Source: an uncultured Bacteriovoracaceae bacterium (lineage in GTDB: Bacteria; Bdellovibrionota; Bacteriovoracia; Bacteriovoracales; Bacteriovoracaceae). From it: DNA of 47,253 nt. Positions 1-9,307 of this stretch are shown here, piece after piece (the first letter of the stretch is position 1; each line of letters opens with the position of its first letter). The position numbers and the translations under genes were made by a program. The notes under the pieces were generated by a model, which saw only the letters and a program-made list of their open reading frames with translations, did no database searches and was not told the origin of the DNA. Location: contig CAKZUQ010000021.1 of NCBI GenBank assembly GCA_937923325.1, forward strand, positions 1-47,253, given 5' to 3'.

Positions 1-1
1 A

Positions 2-3000
2 GCTGGTGATGGAACTTCAACTTTAACTTTCAACTATACTGTTTTAGAAAATGATGAGGAAGTAACTGTAATTGATTCAGCAGCATCTATTGTTCAAAAC
101 GGTGGAACAATTGTTGATGCCAATGATAATCCAACTGATTATGCTCTTACTTCTACTTCATTTGCTGGAACAACAATTGATGGTATAAAGGCCACGATTA
201 CAAACATTTCGGCCACAGGTAACACATATGTAAGCGGAGATGACATCGATTTCACGATAACATTTTCAGAAAATGTTACTAATACAAATGATAATGCAAG
301 AATTGAAATTTCTATGGAGACACAAAGCTCAACTCCACTCTATGCAAGTTATGTTTCTGGTTCAGGAACAAATACTCATACATATAGATACTCAGTAACT
401 ACTGGTGATGAAGATACAAATGGTGTGGCACTGTCAGCATCGATAGATTTAAATTCAGACTCTTTGACTGATGATGCTGGGAACGACATTAATTTAGCAA
501 ATTCATTTACAGCTCACGGCTCAGTGTTAGTTGATGCCATAGAACCAACAGTAACAATTGATGCTGCATCGACAATCAATACAGCAAATAAATTAGCTTA
601 CACTTTAACAGGTACATGTTCAGATAACTCTAGAACTGTAACTATAGATATCGGAGGAGTTGCTGCAACACCAACTTGTTCAGCTGGCACTTGGTCAACA
701 GGAGCAATAGACGTCACAGGAGCAAGTGACTCAGCAACACTAGCTATTACTGCTGACCATGAAGATAGTGCTGGCAATAATGCTGTTCAAGCAACGACAA
801 CAGTAATTAAAGATACTATTGATCCAACAGTTTCTACAAATACAGTTGCAGGAGCGACCTATGTAATTGGCGATACTGTACCAGTAGTTGTAAACTTTAA
901 TGAAAATGTAACTGTCTCTGGAACTCCTCAAATTGCTCTAAACCTAGACTCAGGGACAGTAAATGCAACCTACGCAACTGGATCTCCAGGAACAACTTTA
1001 ACATTCACTTATACTGTTGTTGAAAATGATGAAGAGACTACAATTATCAACTCTGATGCTGCCATTGATCCAAATTCTGGTTCAATCATTGATGATAATG
1101 GAAATGAATCTGGGTATGTATTAAGTACTACTTCTTTTACAGGGACATCTGTAGATGGAATAAAAGCAACTATCTCTAATATCGCAGCAACTGGAAACAC
1201 TTATATAATTGGTGATAATATTGATTTCACAGTAACGTATTCAGAAAATGTAAGTGTTTCAAACTCAAATGCTAGAATTCAATTAACAATGGAGACTCAA
1301 AACACAACTCCATTATATGCAACATATATTTCTGGTTCAGGAACAGCTTCTCATTTATATAGATACACCGTTACAGCTGGTGACGAAGATACAAATGGAG
1401 TGGCCTTAGCTGCTTCAATTGATCTTAACTCAGACACTCTAACTGATGATGCTGGAAACGACATTAATTTAGCAAATTCATTTACAGCTCACGGCTCAGT
1501 GTTAGTTGATGCCTTAGTACCAACAGTAACAATTGATGCTGCATCTACTATAAATACTGCAAATAAATCTGCATACACTCTAACTGGAAGTTGTTCTGAA
1601 AACACAAGAACAGTAGCTGTAGATATCGGTGGAGTTTCTGTAACACCAACTTGTTCAGCTGGGACTTGGTCAACAGGAGCAATTGATGTAACAGGAGCCA
1701 GTGACTCTGTAACTTTAGCAATTACTGCAGATCATGATGACAGTGCAGGAAACAATGCTGTTCAAGCAACAACAACAGTTATTAAAGATACAGTTGACCC
1801 AACTGTTGCTATTACTTCAAGTCCAACAATTAATACTGCTAACAAAGCTAGTTATGTTGTTTCTGGAACATGTTCAGAAAACAGTGTTATTGTAACAGTT
1901 GATGTTGGTGGTGTTACTAATACTCCGACTTGTTCTGGTGGTAACTTCACAACAAGTTCAATGGATGTAACAGGGGTAAGTGATTCAGGTACAATTGCAA
2001 TCACTGCAGACCAAACTGATTCAAACTTAAACCCTGCTACCCAAGCAACAACAACAGTAATAAAAGATACTGTAGACCCTACTGTTGCTATTACTTCTTC
2101 TCCAGATGCTAACCTTGCAACTGAAGGATCATATACTCTTAGTGGTACTTGTTCAGAAAATGGTGAAGATGTATCTTACAATATCGACTCAGGAACTATT
2201 ACAGGAACAGTTAGTTGTTCCGGTGGATCTTGGACAACTGGTGCTATTGATATTAGTTCAGCTTCTAATTCAACATCATTACCAATTACTGCAGACCACA
2301 CAGATACAAACTTGAACCCAGCTGTGCAAGCGACGACAACAATCATTAAAGATTCAGATATACCAGTTGTTGCGATTACATCAACAACTACTGCTAATAT
2401 CGCAAATGAATCAAGTTATATTGTTTCGGGTACATGTTCTGAAAGTGGTGAAATAGTAACAGTTGATATTGGCTCAGTTCAAGCAACTCCAAGTTGTTCA
2501 GGTGGGTCCTTTACTACAGCTGGAATGAATATTTCTAGTGAGTCTGACTCAGCAAGCTTAACAGTAATAGCTAATCATGACGACACAAATGGAAACCCTG
2601 CAACTCAATCTTCAATAAGTATTATAAAAGATACAATTGCACCTACTCTATCAGGAACAACAATTCCAAGTGTTACTTTTGAAGATGGAGACAATTTAGA
2701 TATAACAGTTACTTTTAATGATAATGTTACAGTTACAGGAATTCCTAGAATCCAAGTGAATCTAACTTCAGGAAGTAGATATGCAACATATCTCTCAGGA
2801 GATGGAACAAATACATTAGTGTTTAGATATACAGTAGCTACTAGTGATAGAGACTCTGATGGAGTTACTACTGATACTTCAATAGATGATAACGGTGGAT
2901 CAATTTTGGATGACAATGGTAATACAGCTTCTCATTCTTTAGCGGTTGTTGCGTTCCCAACTACATATGTAGACGCTGTTTCTCCCTCTATATCAGGAAC

Positions 3001-4609
3001 AACAAAGCCAACAGATGGTGTTTACTTAGAATCTGATAATTTAGACTTTGTAGTTACATATGACGAAAATGTTACTGTTTCAGGTACTCCAAGAATTCAA
3101 GTAACAATCGGTGGTTCAACTGAGTATGCTGACTACGACTCGGGTTCAGGAACGACAAACTTAACATTTAGATACACAATCCAACCTGGAGATGAAGATT
3201 TAGACGGTATTGCTTATGCGACATCAGTAGACTTAAACTCAGGAACAATCAAAGATAGTTCAAATAATGATGCTGACTTATTTATTGGAGCAAGCTCAAC
3301 AGGAAATGTAGATGTTGATGCTGTAGTACCAACTGTGGCCATTACTAGCACTGATAATATTAATGTTGGAAATGAAACAACTTACCAAGTAAGTGGTACA
3401 TGTTCGGATGATGGACAAGTGGTTCTTGTTTATGTTGGTGCTATTAGTGACTCTCCAAATTGCTCAAGTGGAGTATTCACAACTTCAAACATGAATGTAT
3501 CTGGACTTGCAGATGGGTCAGTTACAATCACTGCAGACCATGATGACTCAGCTGGAAATAGTGCAGCACAAGTTTCAACAAGTGTAAATAAAGATACATC
3601 AGCACCTACAATTTCAAATATCTTAATGAGTACAAGTGCTGGAAGTTACTCAACAGGGAATATTGATATCTCCGTAACAATGACAAAGGCTGTAAACATA
3701 ACTGTAGCGACACCAAGAATTCAATTAAATATTGGAGGAACTACTGTTTATGCTGACTATAATTCTGGAAGTGGATCTAGTAGTTTAACATTTAGATATA
3801 CAATTCAAGCAGGTGACTTTGATATGGATGGTATAGCAGTTACTGGATCTTCAATTGATCTAAACGGAGCAACTATGCAAGACGCTTCTCTTAATGATGC
3901 TACTCCTCTTACATTTAGTGCTCCAGATGCAAGCGGAATTAATGTTGTATTTAGTGGTTTAACTGCATGGTTTGATGCAAGTGACTCTTCTACAGTTACT
4001 CATAGTTCGAATGATATTTCACAGTGGGCAGATAAGTCTGGAAATAACTATCACGCTAATCAATCAACATCTTCTTATAAACCTGAGTACGTAACAAATG
4101 CCGTAAACGGACAAGATGTAGTTAGATTTGATGGAACAGATGACTTCTTTAGTGATAACCACTCTTATACGGCCAGAACTGTATTAATTGTTTATATGAT
4201 AGACTCAGTAAGCCAAGATAATAATGAGATCGGACAACTTTGGGGTAACTACACCAATGCTGCTCACGTAGCAGTTAATCCAAATAGTGGTTTATCAGAA
4301 GGCTTTAGCTTCAATGGAGATGGTTTAACAACTGCAAGATACCAATTGGATGGAAGTTCATTCACCGGCTATGTTCAAGACACTACAGCTATTCAGTGGA
4401 ACTATGACTCTTATCACCTAGGCTACGTAGAGTTTAGTGGTGGTCAATCAATGAGTAAGCAAGTCATTGGAGCTCAAGAGCAAGGTAGTCCAGGAACAAA
4501 TCAACTTGGTGGTGATATTGCTGAAATAATTATTTTCTCAGGAACTCTTGATGCTACTCAAAGATCAACAATCAAATCTTACCTAAATAATAAATACAAT
4601 ATTTATTAA
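2..4609 (+). CDS. Giant Ig-like repeat surface protein with C-terminal LamG-like domain (5' end outside window)
   Basis: The reading frame is open from base 2, so the first Met (base 314) is internal and the gene begins before the window. It is built of two kinds of beta-sandwich repeat. One kind, about 110 aa, carries motifs such as GDxxDxTVTFSENVTV, YxSGSGTxxLTFRYTV and GDEDxDGI, like the SWM/Big-type repeats of bacterial surface proteins. The other, about 88 aa, occurs six times and holds one Cys pair (SGTCSEN and TPTCSGG). The last 220 aa or so (from about base 3950) look like a LamG/concanavalin-like domain, from LTAWFDASD to IKSYLNNKYNI. No membrane anchor or sorting signal is visible at the C-terminus. 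It is probably a secreted or surface adhesin; its ligand is unknown. Repeat architecture is confident, function is inferred. Confidence 0.8.
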   Translation, partial: AGDGTSTLTFNYTVLENDEEVTVIDSAASIVQNGGTIVDANDNPTDYALTSTSFAGTTIDGIKATITNISATGNTYVSGDDIDFTITFSENVTNTNDNARIEISMETQSSTPLYASYVSGSGTNTHTYRYSVTTGDEDTNGVALSASIDLNSDSLTDDAGNDINLANSFTAHGSVLVDAIEPTVTIDAASTINTANKLAYTLTGTCSDNSRTVTIDIGGVAATPTCSAGTWSTGAIDVTGASDSATLAITADHEDSAGNNAVQATTTVIKDTIDPTVSTNTVAGATYVIGDTVPVVVNFNENVTVSGTPQIALNLDSGTVNATYATGSPGTTLTFTYTVVENDEETTIINSDAAIDPNSGSIIDDNGNESGYVLSTTSFTGTSVDGIKATISNIAATGNTYIIGDNIDFTVTYSENVSVSNSNARIQLTMETQNTTPLYATYISGSGTASHLYRYTVTAGDEDTNGVALAASIDLNSDTLTDDAGNDINLANSFTAHGSVLVDALVPTVTIDAASTINTANKSAYTLTGSCSENTRTVAVDIGGVSVTPTCSAGTWSTGAIDVTGASDSVTLAITADHDDSAGNNAVQATTTVIKDTVDPTVAITSSPTINTANKASYVVSGTCSENSVIVTVDVGGVTNTPTCSGGNFTTSSMDVTGVSDSGTIAITADQTDSNLNPATQATTTVIKDTVDPTVAITSSPDANLATEGSYTLSGTCSENGEDVSYNIDSGTITGTVSCSGGSWTTGAIDISSASNSTSLPITADHTDTNLNPAVQATTTIIKDSDIPVVAITSTTTANIANESSYIVSGTCSESGEIVTVDIGSVQATPSCSGGSFTTAGMNISSESDSASLTVIANHDDTNGNPATQSSISIIKDTIAPTLSGTTIPSVTFEDGDNLDITVTFNDNVTVTGIPRIQVNLTSGSRYATYLSGDGTNTLVFRYTVATSDRDSDGVTTDTSIDDNGGSILDDNGNTASHSLAVVAFPTTYVDAVSPSISGTTKPTDGVYLESDNLDFVVTYDENVTVSGTPRIQVTIGGSTEYADYDSGSGTTNLTFRYTIQPGDEDLDGIAYATSVDLNSGTIKDSSNNDADLFIGASSTGNVDVDAVVPTVAITSTDNINVGNETTYQVSGTCSDDGQVVLVYVGAISDSPNCSSGVFTTSNMNVSGLADGSVTITADHDDSAGNSAAQVSTSVNKDTSAPTISNILMSTSAGSYSTGNIDISVTMTKAVNITVATPRIQLNIGGTTVYADYNSGSGSSSLTFRYTIQAGDFDMDGIAVTGSSIDLNGATMQDASLNDATPLTFSAPDASGINVVFSGLTAWFDASDSSTVTHSSNDISQWADKSGNNYHANQSTSSYKPEYVTNAVNGQDVVRFDGTDDFFSDNHSYTARTVLIVYMIDSVSQDNNEIGQLWGNYTNAAHVAVNPNSGLSEGFSFNGDGLTTARYQLDGSSFTGYVQDTTAIQWNYDSYHLGYVEFSGGQSMSKQVIGAQEQGSPGTNQLGGDIAEIIIFSGTLDATQRSTIKSYLNNKYNIY
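482..538 (+). repeat. 57-nt exact repeat, copy 1, inside the adhesin gene
   Basis: These 57 bases recur without a mismatch at 1457-1513, exactly 975 nt (325 codons) downstream. The identity includes third codon positions, although the surrounding repeats differ at many bases. This points to recent duplication or gene conversion of a 325-aa higher-order unit made of two SWM-like repeats and one Cys-containing Ig repeat. Confidence 0.9.
1457..1513 (+). repeat. 57-nt exact repeat, copy 2, inside the adhesin gene
   Basis: This is the second copy of the sequence at 482-538, in the same reading frame and at the same place in the next 325-aa super-repeat. Confidence 0.9.
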
Positions 4610-4638
4610 AAAAACCCTAAGCTCTTAGCCTAGGGTTT
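4608..4638 (-). terminator. Rho-independent terminator of the S1 protease gene, possibly bidirectional
   Basis: Arms AAACCCTA (4612-4619) and TAGGGTTT (4631-4638) enclose a further GCT/AGC stem after one mismatch. On the minus strand the hairpin is followed by a run of seven T, which suits the protease gene ending at 4663. The plus-strand side lacks a good T run, so ending of adhesin transcription here would be weaker. Confidence 0.8.
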
Positions 4639-4662
4639 AGTTACTTATAAATTACTTTAGGT

Positions 4663-5604
4663 TTAAACTAGTCCTAACCATCTTCTTAACCACCACGGTA
4701 GAGTTGGTTTTTTTGGTTGCTCTGGTTTTAACTCCATTAACTCCTTAATATTTGTTATAAGAGTTACATCCTCGCCTCTTCCGGCATCGTTGCCAAGTGT
4801 ATTTGATACCTGACAACCTTGAGAAGGATCATATTTATAATCCTGTGCCCCTCTAACTAATATTCCTTCGATAACTCCAGTTGTAGTATTAAATACAGCT
4901 GATCCAGAGTTACCTCCGTATGTGTCTAAGTTGGCCACAAGGAATACATCATTAACACTTCTTACCTTTGACCCCGCTGAAATTTTTGTAGGAAGACCTG
5001 TTGGATGGCCAATTACAACTAAGCTATCTCCAACTTTTGCTTTTCCAGAAGTTCTAAATTTTAATGGCTTTTTTCCTTCTACTACTTTCTCTAATTGTAA
5101 AAATGCGTAATCATCTTCTGTTGTACTATCTAAACTTTGAGAGATTATTTTTTTACATTTATAAACTTGTGACTTATCCACAACAACTTTACTTTGATCT
5201 GAATATTCTACTTTGTAATCAAAAACCCACGAGCTTCCATCACAATCAGACTGTGTCTTTACACAATGACCAGCTGTAACTAATTTGTCACCATCAACCA
5301 AAAAGCCTGAGCAGTTAGCCGCTGTTGGTTGTTGAGAAAATTTTTCACTTGCACACATCCCTCTCGCTTCCAGAGTTTCTCCAGCAAGTTCAACTTCATA
5401 TGAATTTACTTCTTTAATTTTGTAATTAGGAATCATTGCCGCTGTTGACTCTGACAGTTCAACATGTAGAGAGTTTGTAGATTCAAAAACATCTTGTCTA
5501 TTATCTTCACCGTAAATGACTTTTACATTGGCCACTGCAGAAGCTGAAAGAGTTAATATTGATGTAACTAAGAGTGCTGATTTAACTGAATTGATTTTTT
5601 GCAT
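4663..5604 (-). CDS. Secreted trypsin-like (S1 family) serine protease
   Basis: The product is a 313-aa exported serine endopeptidase. The ATG at 5604 is chosen over an upstream one at 5670 because a Shine-Dalgarno-like AGGTGG lies just before it and the protein then begins with a clean signal peptide (cleavage near ASAVA-NV, residue 25). The triad is visible: His113 in TAGHC, Asp165 in DDYAFLQL and Ser233 in GGNSGSAVF. The oxyanion region and the GHPTGLPTK loop resemble the glutamyl-endopeptidase/V8 branch of S1. Several Cys suggest disulfides. The basic, Trp-rich tail (PWWLRRWLGLV) is unusual and could touch membrane or a partner. It is transcribed alone and converges on the adhesin. Substrate is unknown. 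Confidence 0.85.
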   Translation of the reverse strand: MQKINSVKSALLVTSILTLSASAVANVKVIYGEDNRQDVFESTNSLHVELSESTAAMIPNYKIKEVNSYEVELAGETLEARGMCASEKFSQQPTAANCSGFLVDGDKLVTAGHCVKTQSDCDGSSWVFDYKVEYSDQSKVVVDKSQVYKCKKIISQSLDSTTEDDYAFLQLEKVVEGKKPLKFRTSGKAKVGDSLVVIGHPTGLPTKISAGSKVRSVNDVFLVANLDTYGGNSGSAVFNTTTGVIEGILVRGAQDYKYDPSQGCQVSNTLGNDAGRGEDVTLITNIKELMELKPEQPKKPTLPWWLRRWLGLV

Positions 5605-5788
5605 GCCCCACCTTTTTCCTTGGTTAAGATTCCTCGTAATCATAATGCCAGTTAGAACTTTTGATTTCAATCATTAGAGTCTCATAGTTACTTACCGCCA
5701 AAAGCCCTTTTTTTACTGTATGTTAGAGCATTACCTAAAGAAAACTCTTACACTGCTAAAGATGTTGGAGTCATATTGATACCATAAT

Positions 5789-5813
5789 AAAAAAGACCAC
5801 AAAAATTGTGGCC
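5789..5813 (-). terminator. Rho-independent terminator after leucine dehydrogenase
   Basis: CCACAA (5797-5802) and TTGTGG (5806-5811) form a stem around a 3-nt loop. On the minus strand it is followed by TTTTTT. It lies about 30 nt past the stop codon at 5841. Confidence 0.8.
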
Positions 5814-5840
5814 CTTTATAATTATGTATTTAAATTTTTG

Positions 5841-6962
5841 TTAAAGCTTAGAGTGTCTAACCTTAGATCCCGGGAATCTATGATCAGAACCACGCCCAAG
5901 ATAAGTCGTTTGAATTTTTTTCATCGACTCTAATCTTCTTTCAGCTAGAATATCAGTTGCTTCATTTACTGGAATACCTTTTTCATCAGCAAGTGCGAAG
6001 ATGTCTAAAGTTGTATCGTAAATTTTATCGATCATCCTTCTAGACTTCTCATCGTTCCAACCTTCAAATTCAATTGAAACGTTCATTAATCCACCAGCGT
6101 TGATTAGGTAATCCGGAGCATATAGAATTCCCATCTCTTGTAGTGCTTTTCCATGTCTGTCTTCTTTTAATTGGTTATTAGCAGCACCATTAACAATTTT
6201 ACATTTTAATTGAGGAATTGTTTCATCGTTAATTGTTGCACCTAAAGCACATGGAGCATAGATATCCATTTGTGCAGCGTAGATGTCATTTGGAGCTACA
6301 AACTCAGCGTCTGGAAACTCAGCTTTAAACTTAGCTAGGTTCTCTTCATTGATATCCGTATAAAGAAGTTTTCCGCCATCTTCATGAATAAGCTTTCCTA
6401 GTTCAAAACCAACAGAACCAATCCCTTGAATACCAACAACTTTTCCATTTAAAGACTTAGATCCCCAAGTCTTCATAGCACTTGCTTGCATTCCTCTGAA
6501 TACACCCAGCGCTGTATACGGAGCTGGATTTCCCGAGCCTCCATGAGATTTTGCAACACCACAAACATAATTTGTCTCTGTATACATATGATCAATATCG
6601 TTAACACTTATATTTACATCTTCAGCCGAAATATATCTTCCATTCAAAGACTCAATAAAACGCCCATAGGCCCTAAAAAGAGCTTCTGACTTATCTTTTT
6701 TAGGATCACCGATTATTACCGCTTTACCACCACCAAGATTTAAACCCGATATCGAAGCCTTGTAAGTCATTCCTCTTGAAAGCCTTAAAACATCTTCAAC
6801 TGCTTCTTCTTCTGTAGCGTAAGGCCACATTCTAGTTCCACCTAATGCTGGACCTAAAGTAGTATCATGAATAGCAACGATGGCCTTTAAACCTGAAGTT
6901 GGTTCACTAAAAACAACAACTTCTTCGTGGCCCATTGAATATAGCTTCTCAAATGTAAACAT
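5841..6962 (-). CDS. Leucine dehydrogenase (Glu/Leu/Phe/Val dehydrogenase family)
   Basis: The enzyme oxidatively deaminates branched-chain L-amino acids to 2-oxo acids with NAD+ in the cytoplasm. The 373-aa length fits the leucine dehydrogenase branch. Lys68 (MTYKA), Lys80 (GGGKAV) and Asp115 (SAEDVN) match the family's substrate and catalytic residues, and GIQGIGSVG (177-185) is the dinucleotide-binding loop. The closing region INAGGLMNVSIEFEGW is typical. The gene stands alone with its own terminator and is divergent from the ferredoxin gene across 79 nt. In a predator or protein-degrader it would feed amino-acid catabolism, which is inference. Valine or phenylalanine preference cannot be excluded from sequence. 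Confidence 0.88.
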   Translation of the reverse strand: MFTFEKLYSMGHEEVVVFSEPTSGLKAIVAIHDTTLGPALGGTRMWPYATEEEAVEDVLRLSRGMTYKASISGLNLGGGKAVIIGDPKKDKSEALFRAYGRFIESLNGRYISAEDVNISVNDIDHMYTETNYVCGVAKSHGGSGNPAPYTALGVFRGMQASAMKTWGSKSLNGKVVGIQGIGSVGFELGKLIHEDGGKLLYTDINEENLAKFKAEFPDAEFVAPNDIYAAQMDIYAPCALGATINDETIPQLKCKIVNGAANNQLKEDRHGKALQEMGILYAPDYLINAGGLMNVSIEFEGWNDEKSRRMIDKIYDTTLDIFALADEKGIPVNEATDILAERRLESMKKIQTTYLGRGSDHRFPGSKVRHSKL

Positions 6963-7041
6963 CGATTAACTCCTTGAAATATTTTAATTAAGATGTACAA
7001 TTTTTTTAAGATTGTTATAGAAATAAATAGGTGAAAGTCAT

Positions 7042-7359
7042 ATGCACAAGGTGTCATTTAAAGATAAAAACTTAACTTTTGATGTGAAGGATAACGAAAT
7101 CATTTTTGACGCACTAGACAATGACGGAGAAAAATTACCTCATGGCTGTCTAGCCGGATCATGTGGCGCATGTAGAATTGAAATCATAGAGGGAGCTCAA
7201 AATGTTAAAGCACCCTCTGAAGTTGAAAAAAATACTATCGAAGCAATCAAACAAAACTACGAAAGAATTAATGGTGAAGGCTCTGCTAAAGACAAAAATA
7301 TTAGAATGTCATGCAGAACAAGAGTCAAAGGCGACATTACATTTACTAGGCTAAAATAA
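7042..7359 (+). CDS. [2Fe-2S] plant-type ferredoxin
   Basis: This 105-aa electron carrier has the cluster ligands Cys36, Cys41 and Cys44 (C-x4-C-x2-C) and Cys91, the usual arrangement of a plant/vertebrate-type [2Fe-2S] ferredoxin. An AGGTGA ribosome-binding site precedes the ATG. No dedicated reductase or oxygenase is adjacent, so the partner is unknown. The closest electron-using enzymes in the window are the FMO and the radical SAM proteins, with no sequence link to them. Its stop codon directly abuts the stop codon of the convergent CBS membrane protein. Confidence 0.88.
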   Translation: MHKVSFKDKNLTFDVKDNEIIFDALDNDGEKLPHGCLAGSCGACRIEIIEGAQNVKAPSEVEKNTIEAIKQNYERINGEGSAKDKNIRMSCRTRVKGDITFTRLK

Positions 7360-8685
7360 TTAGCTGCTTGAGACTTCAGAATCCTCTTCTGGATCCTCAA
7401 CTCTGTTACCTAGTACATGCCTGTCACCGTCCGTACTTTCGATTTTAACTTCATCTATTTCATTATCACTAACTTTTAATAAATTAAACGACAACCCTTC
7501 CCAAAACAGAATATTTCCCTCTTGAGGAAAATGATTTCCAAGCATATCTAATAAAAAGCCTCTAAGTGTAGAGTAATTATCATTCAGTGGGATATCAATT
7601 TCATATTCATTTTTTAAATCTCTAAGTGTAATTTCAGCTGGGACAACAAGCCCTTCTTCTAACCTGCTCTCAGCAATTTTTGGAATGCCGTCATCTTCAT
7701 CGTCGTGCTCATCCTGAATCTCTCCAAAAATTTCTTCCATAATATCTTCTAAAGTGACAATACCAACGACGAGACCATTTTCATCTTTAACCAAGGCCAA
7801 GTGGACTTTTTTTCTATTCATATGATCAAAGACTGCTTGAATCTTCATATGCTCGTACACAAAAAATGGTTCGTTAACATGCTCTTCAACCTTGAACTTT
7901 TCTCTGTCTTCAGGCTCAACAAAAGATAGGTCTTTTACATGTAAGAAACCTAGAGTTGAGTCAAGATCTTCCTCCATTACAGGATATCTACTATGTGCAA
8001 CCTCTTTTACAAGATCAATAATCTCAGTGAAACTAGCATCTTGTTTTATTGCGTGCACTCTTGTTCTTGGGACCATAATATCTTTAACTTTGATAGTAGG
8101 AAACTCTAATATTGAAGTCAGTAAGTCGATTTGCTTTGAATCAATAGACTTTTCTTTTTCAGCTTCATTTACCATAAATTCAATATCATCTTTAGTAACT
8201 AAGCGCTCGGCCAGTTGAGCGTTCTTACCTAAAATGATTTCAATTACAATCATAAATATTTTTACAACTGGAAACATTAAATAATAACAAACCTGAAGAA
8301 TTCTGATTATAGGAAGTGCTAACTTTTCTGAGTGATTTCTTGCAAATGTCTTTGGTATAATTTCCCCAAAAATTAAAATCAGGATAGTTGTAATCCCAAC
8401 ACTATAAGAGATAGCATCATCCTCAAAGTATCTCTGAGCAATAGTTGTAGCGAGTGAGGCCACAAAAATATTAACAAAGTTGTTTCCTATTAATATAGTT
8501 GTAAGAATTTCACTTGGTTTCTCTGATAAGAATTGAAAAGCCTTAGCTCGGCTTCCACCTTCTTCAATCAATTGCTTAACCCTCTTCGCAGGTATGCTTA
8601 TCAAAGCTGCTTCTGAACCAGAAAAGATTGAAGACAGGATTACACCCGTTACAAAAATTAATATATCACCGGCTTCAGTTGTCAT
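7360..8685 (-). CDS. CorC/HlyC-family membrane protein with DUF21 and CBS pair
   Basis: This is a 441-aa inner-membrane protein with three recognisable parts: an N-terminal DUF21 (CNNM-type) region with hydrophobic helices over about residues 5-170, a CBS-domain pair at about 190-320 (VKDIMVPRTRVHAIKQD and GIVTLEDIMEEIFGEI), and a C-terminal CorC/HlyC domain (LRDLKNEYEIDIP, LRGFLLDMLGNHFP). Relatives are linked to magnesium or cobalt efflux, and some are annotated as hemolysins on weak grounds. A short acidic tail follows. It is transcribed alone and convergent with the ferredoxin gene. Transport function here is by family only. Confidence 0.85.
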   Translation of the reverse strand: MTTEAGDILIFVTGVILSSIFSGSEAALISIPAKRVKQLIEEGGSRAKAFQFLSEKPSEILTTILIGNNFVNIFVASLATTIAQRYFEDDAISYSVGITTILILIFGEIIPKTFARNHSEKLALPIIRILQVCYYLMFPVVKIFMIVIEIILGKNAQLAERLVTKDDIEFMVNEAEKEKSIDSKQIDLLTSILEFPTIKVKDIMVPRTRVHAIKQDASFTEIIDLVKEVAHSRYPVMEEDLDSTLGFLHVKDLSFVEPEDREKFKVEEHVNEPFFVYEHMKIQAVFDHMNRKKVHLALVKDENGLVVGIVTLEDIMEEIFGEIQDEHDDEDDGIPKIAESRLEEGLVVPAEITLRDLKNEYEIDIPLNDNYSTLRGFLLDMLGNHFPQEGNILFWEGLSFNLLKVSDNEIDEVKIESTDGDRHVLGNRVEDPEEDSEVSSS

Positions 8686-8899
8686 TACGCAACCTCAAAC
8701 GATAAATTAAATTTAAAAGTAGATTGATTGAGTTTAAAGTTCTTCGATGGGGGCTCTATGTGAGTGCTCCTTGTAAGTTAGTATAGTAAAGTTATCGGTA
8801 TTTAAACTGATTTCCTTTATGTTATTGTACTATTAATTATCGATATCGTCTATTTTGGAGTCTAATTTCAGCAGCTTAAAACTTCTTTAGGCTATATAT

Positions 8900-9307
8900 C
8901 TAACCAATTGATTTTATGAGTTTTTTTATAAATTGTTTATTCGCTGCTGGAATTTTATCTATAAGTTTGTCTAAATCACTAATACTATGCCAACCATTTG
9001 CTGGAAAAGAACCTTCATCTTTGTAGGTAAAAATATATAAAGAAACAACCTTATGATCTAGGTGATTATTATAAACTTGATTAAGCTTTAGAATTTCTTC
9101 TTTAATTTCAACAGATACTTCTTCTAATACTTCACGGGTTGCAGCTTCCTTTGGAGTTTCTGTAGCCTCTATTTTTCCACCCGGAAACTCTAACATACCA
9201 TTAAGCTCATCATTACTCAGTCTTGTCTGCATCCAAATATATGTCTGCCCATCTTTTTTTTGAAATGGACAAACAATTGAAATAGGGAGGATTTTACTTT
9301 TTATCAC
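8900..9307 (-). CDS. MutT-like Nudix hydrolase
   Basis: This 135-aa protein resembles MutT, which hydrolyses 8-oxo-dGTP and related nucleotides. The Nudix box starts at GGKIEATE and continues to REVLEEVS; the usual Gly near the end of the box is Ser here. The tail (PANGWHSISDLDKL, IPAANKQFIKKL) is the typical MutT C-terminus. Its start overlaps the end of the 1135-aa secreted-protein gene by 14 nt, so the two are probably co-transcribed, although no functional link is obvious. Substrate is not proven. Confidence 0.82.
   Translation of the reverse strand: MIKSKILPISIVCPFQKKDGQTYIWMQTRLSNDELNGMLEFPGGKIEATETPKEAATREVLEEVSVEIKEEILKLNQVYNNHLDHKVVSLYIFTYKDEGSFPANGWHSISDLDKLIDKIPAANKQFIKKLIKSIG

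Noticed and set aside
456..2650. CRISPR-like array from the regular repeats
   Set aside because: The repeats are in one open frame, vary in sequence and code for Ig-like domains; there are no short constant repeats with unique spacers.
5604..5670. Upstream start (5670) for the S1 protease
   Set aside because: It would bury the signal peptide behind a 22-residue basic extension; the start at 5604 has a good ribosome-binding site.
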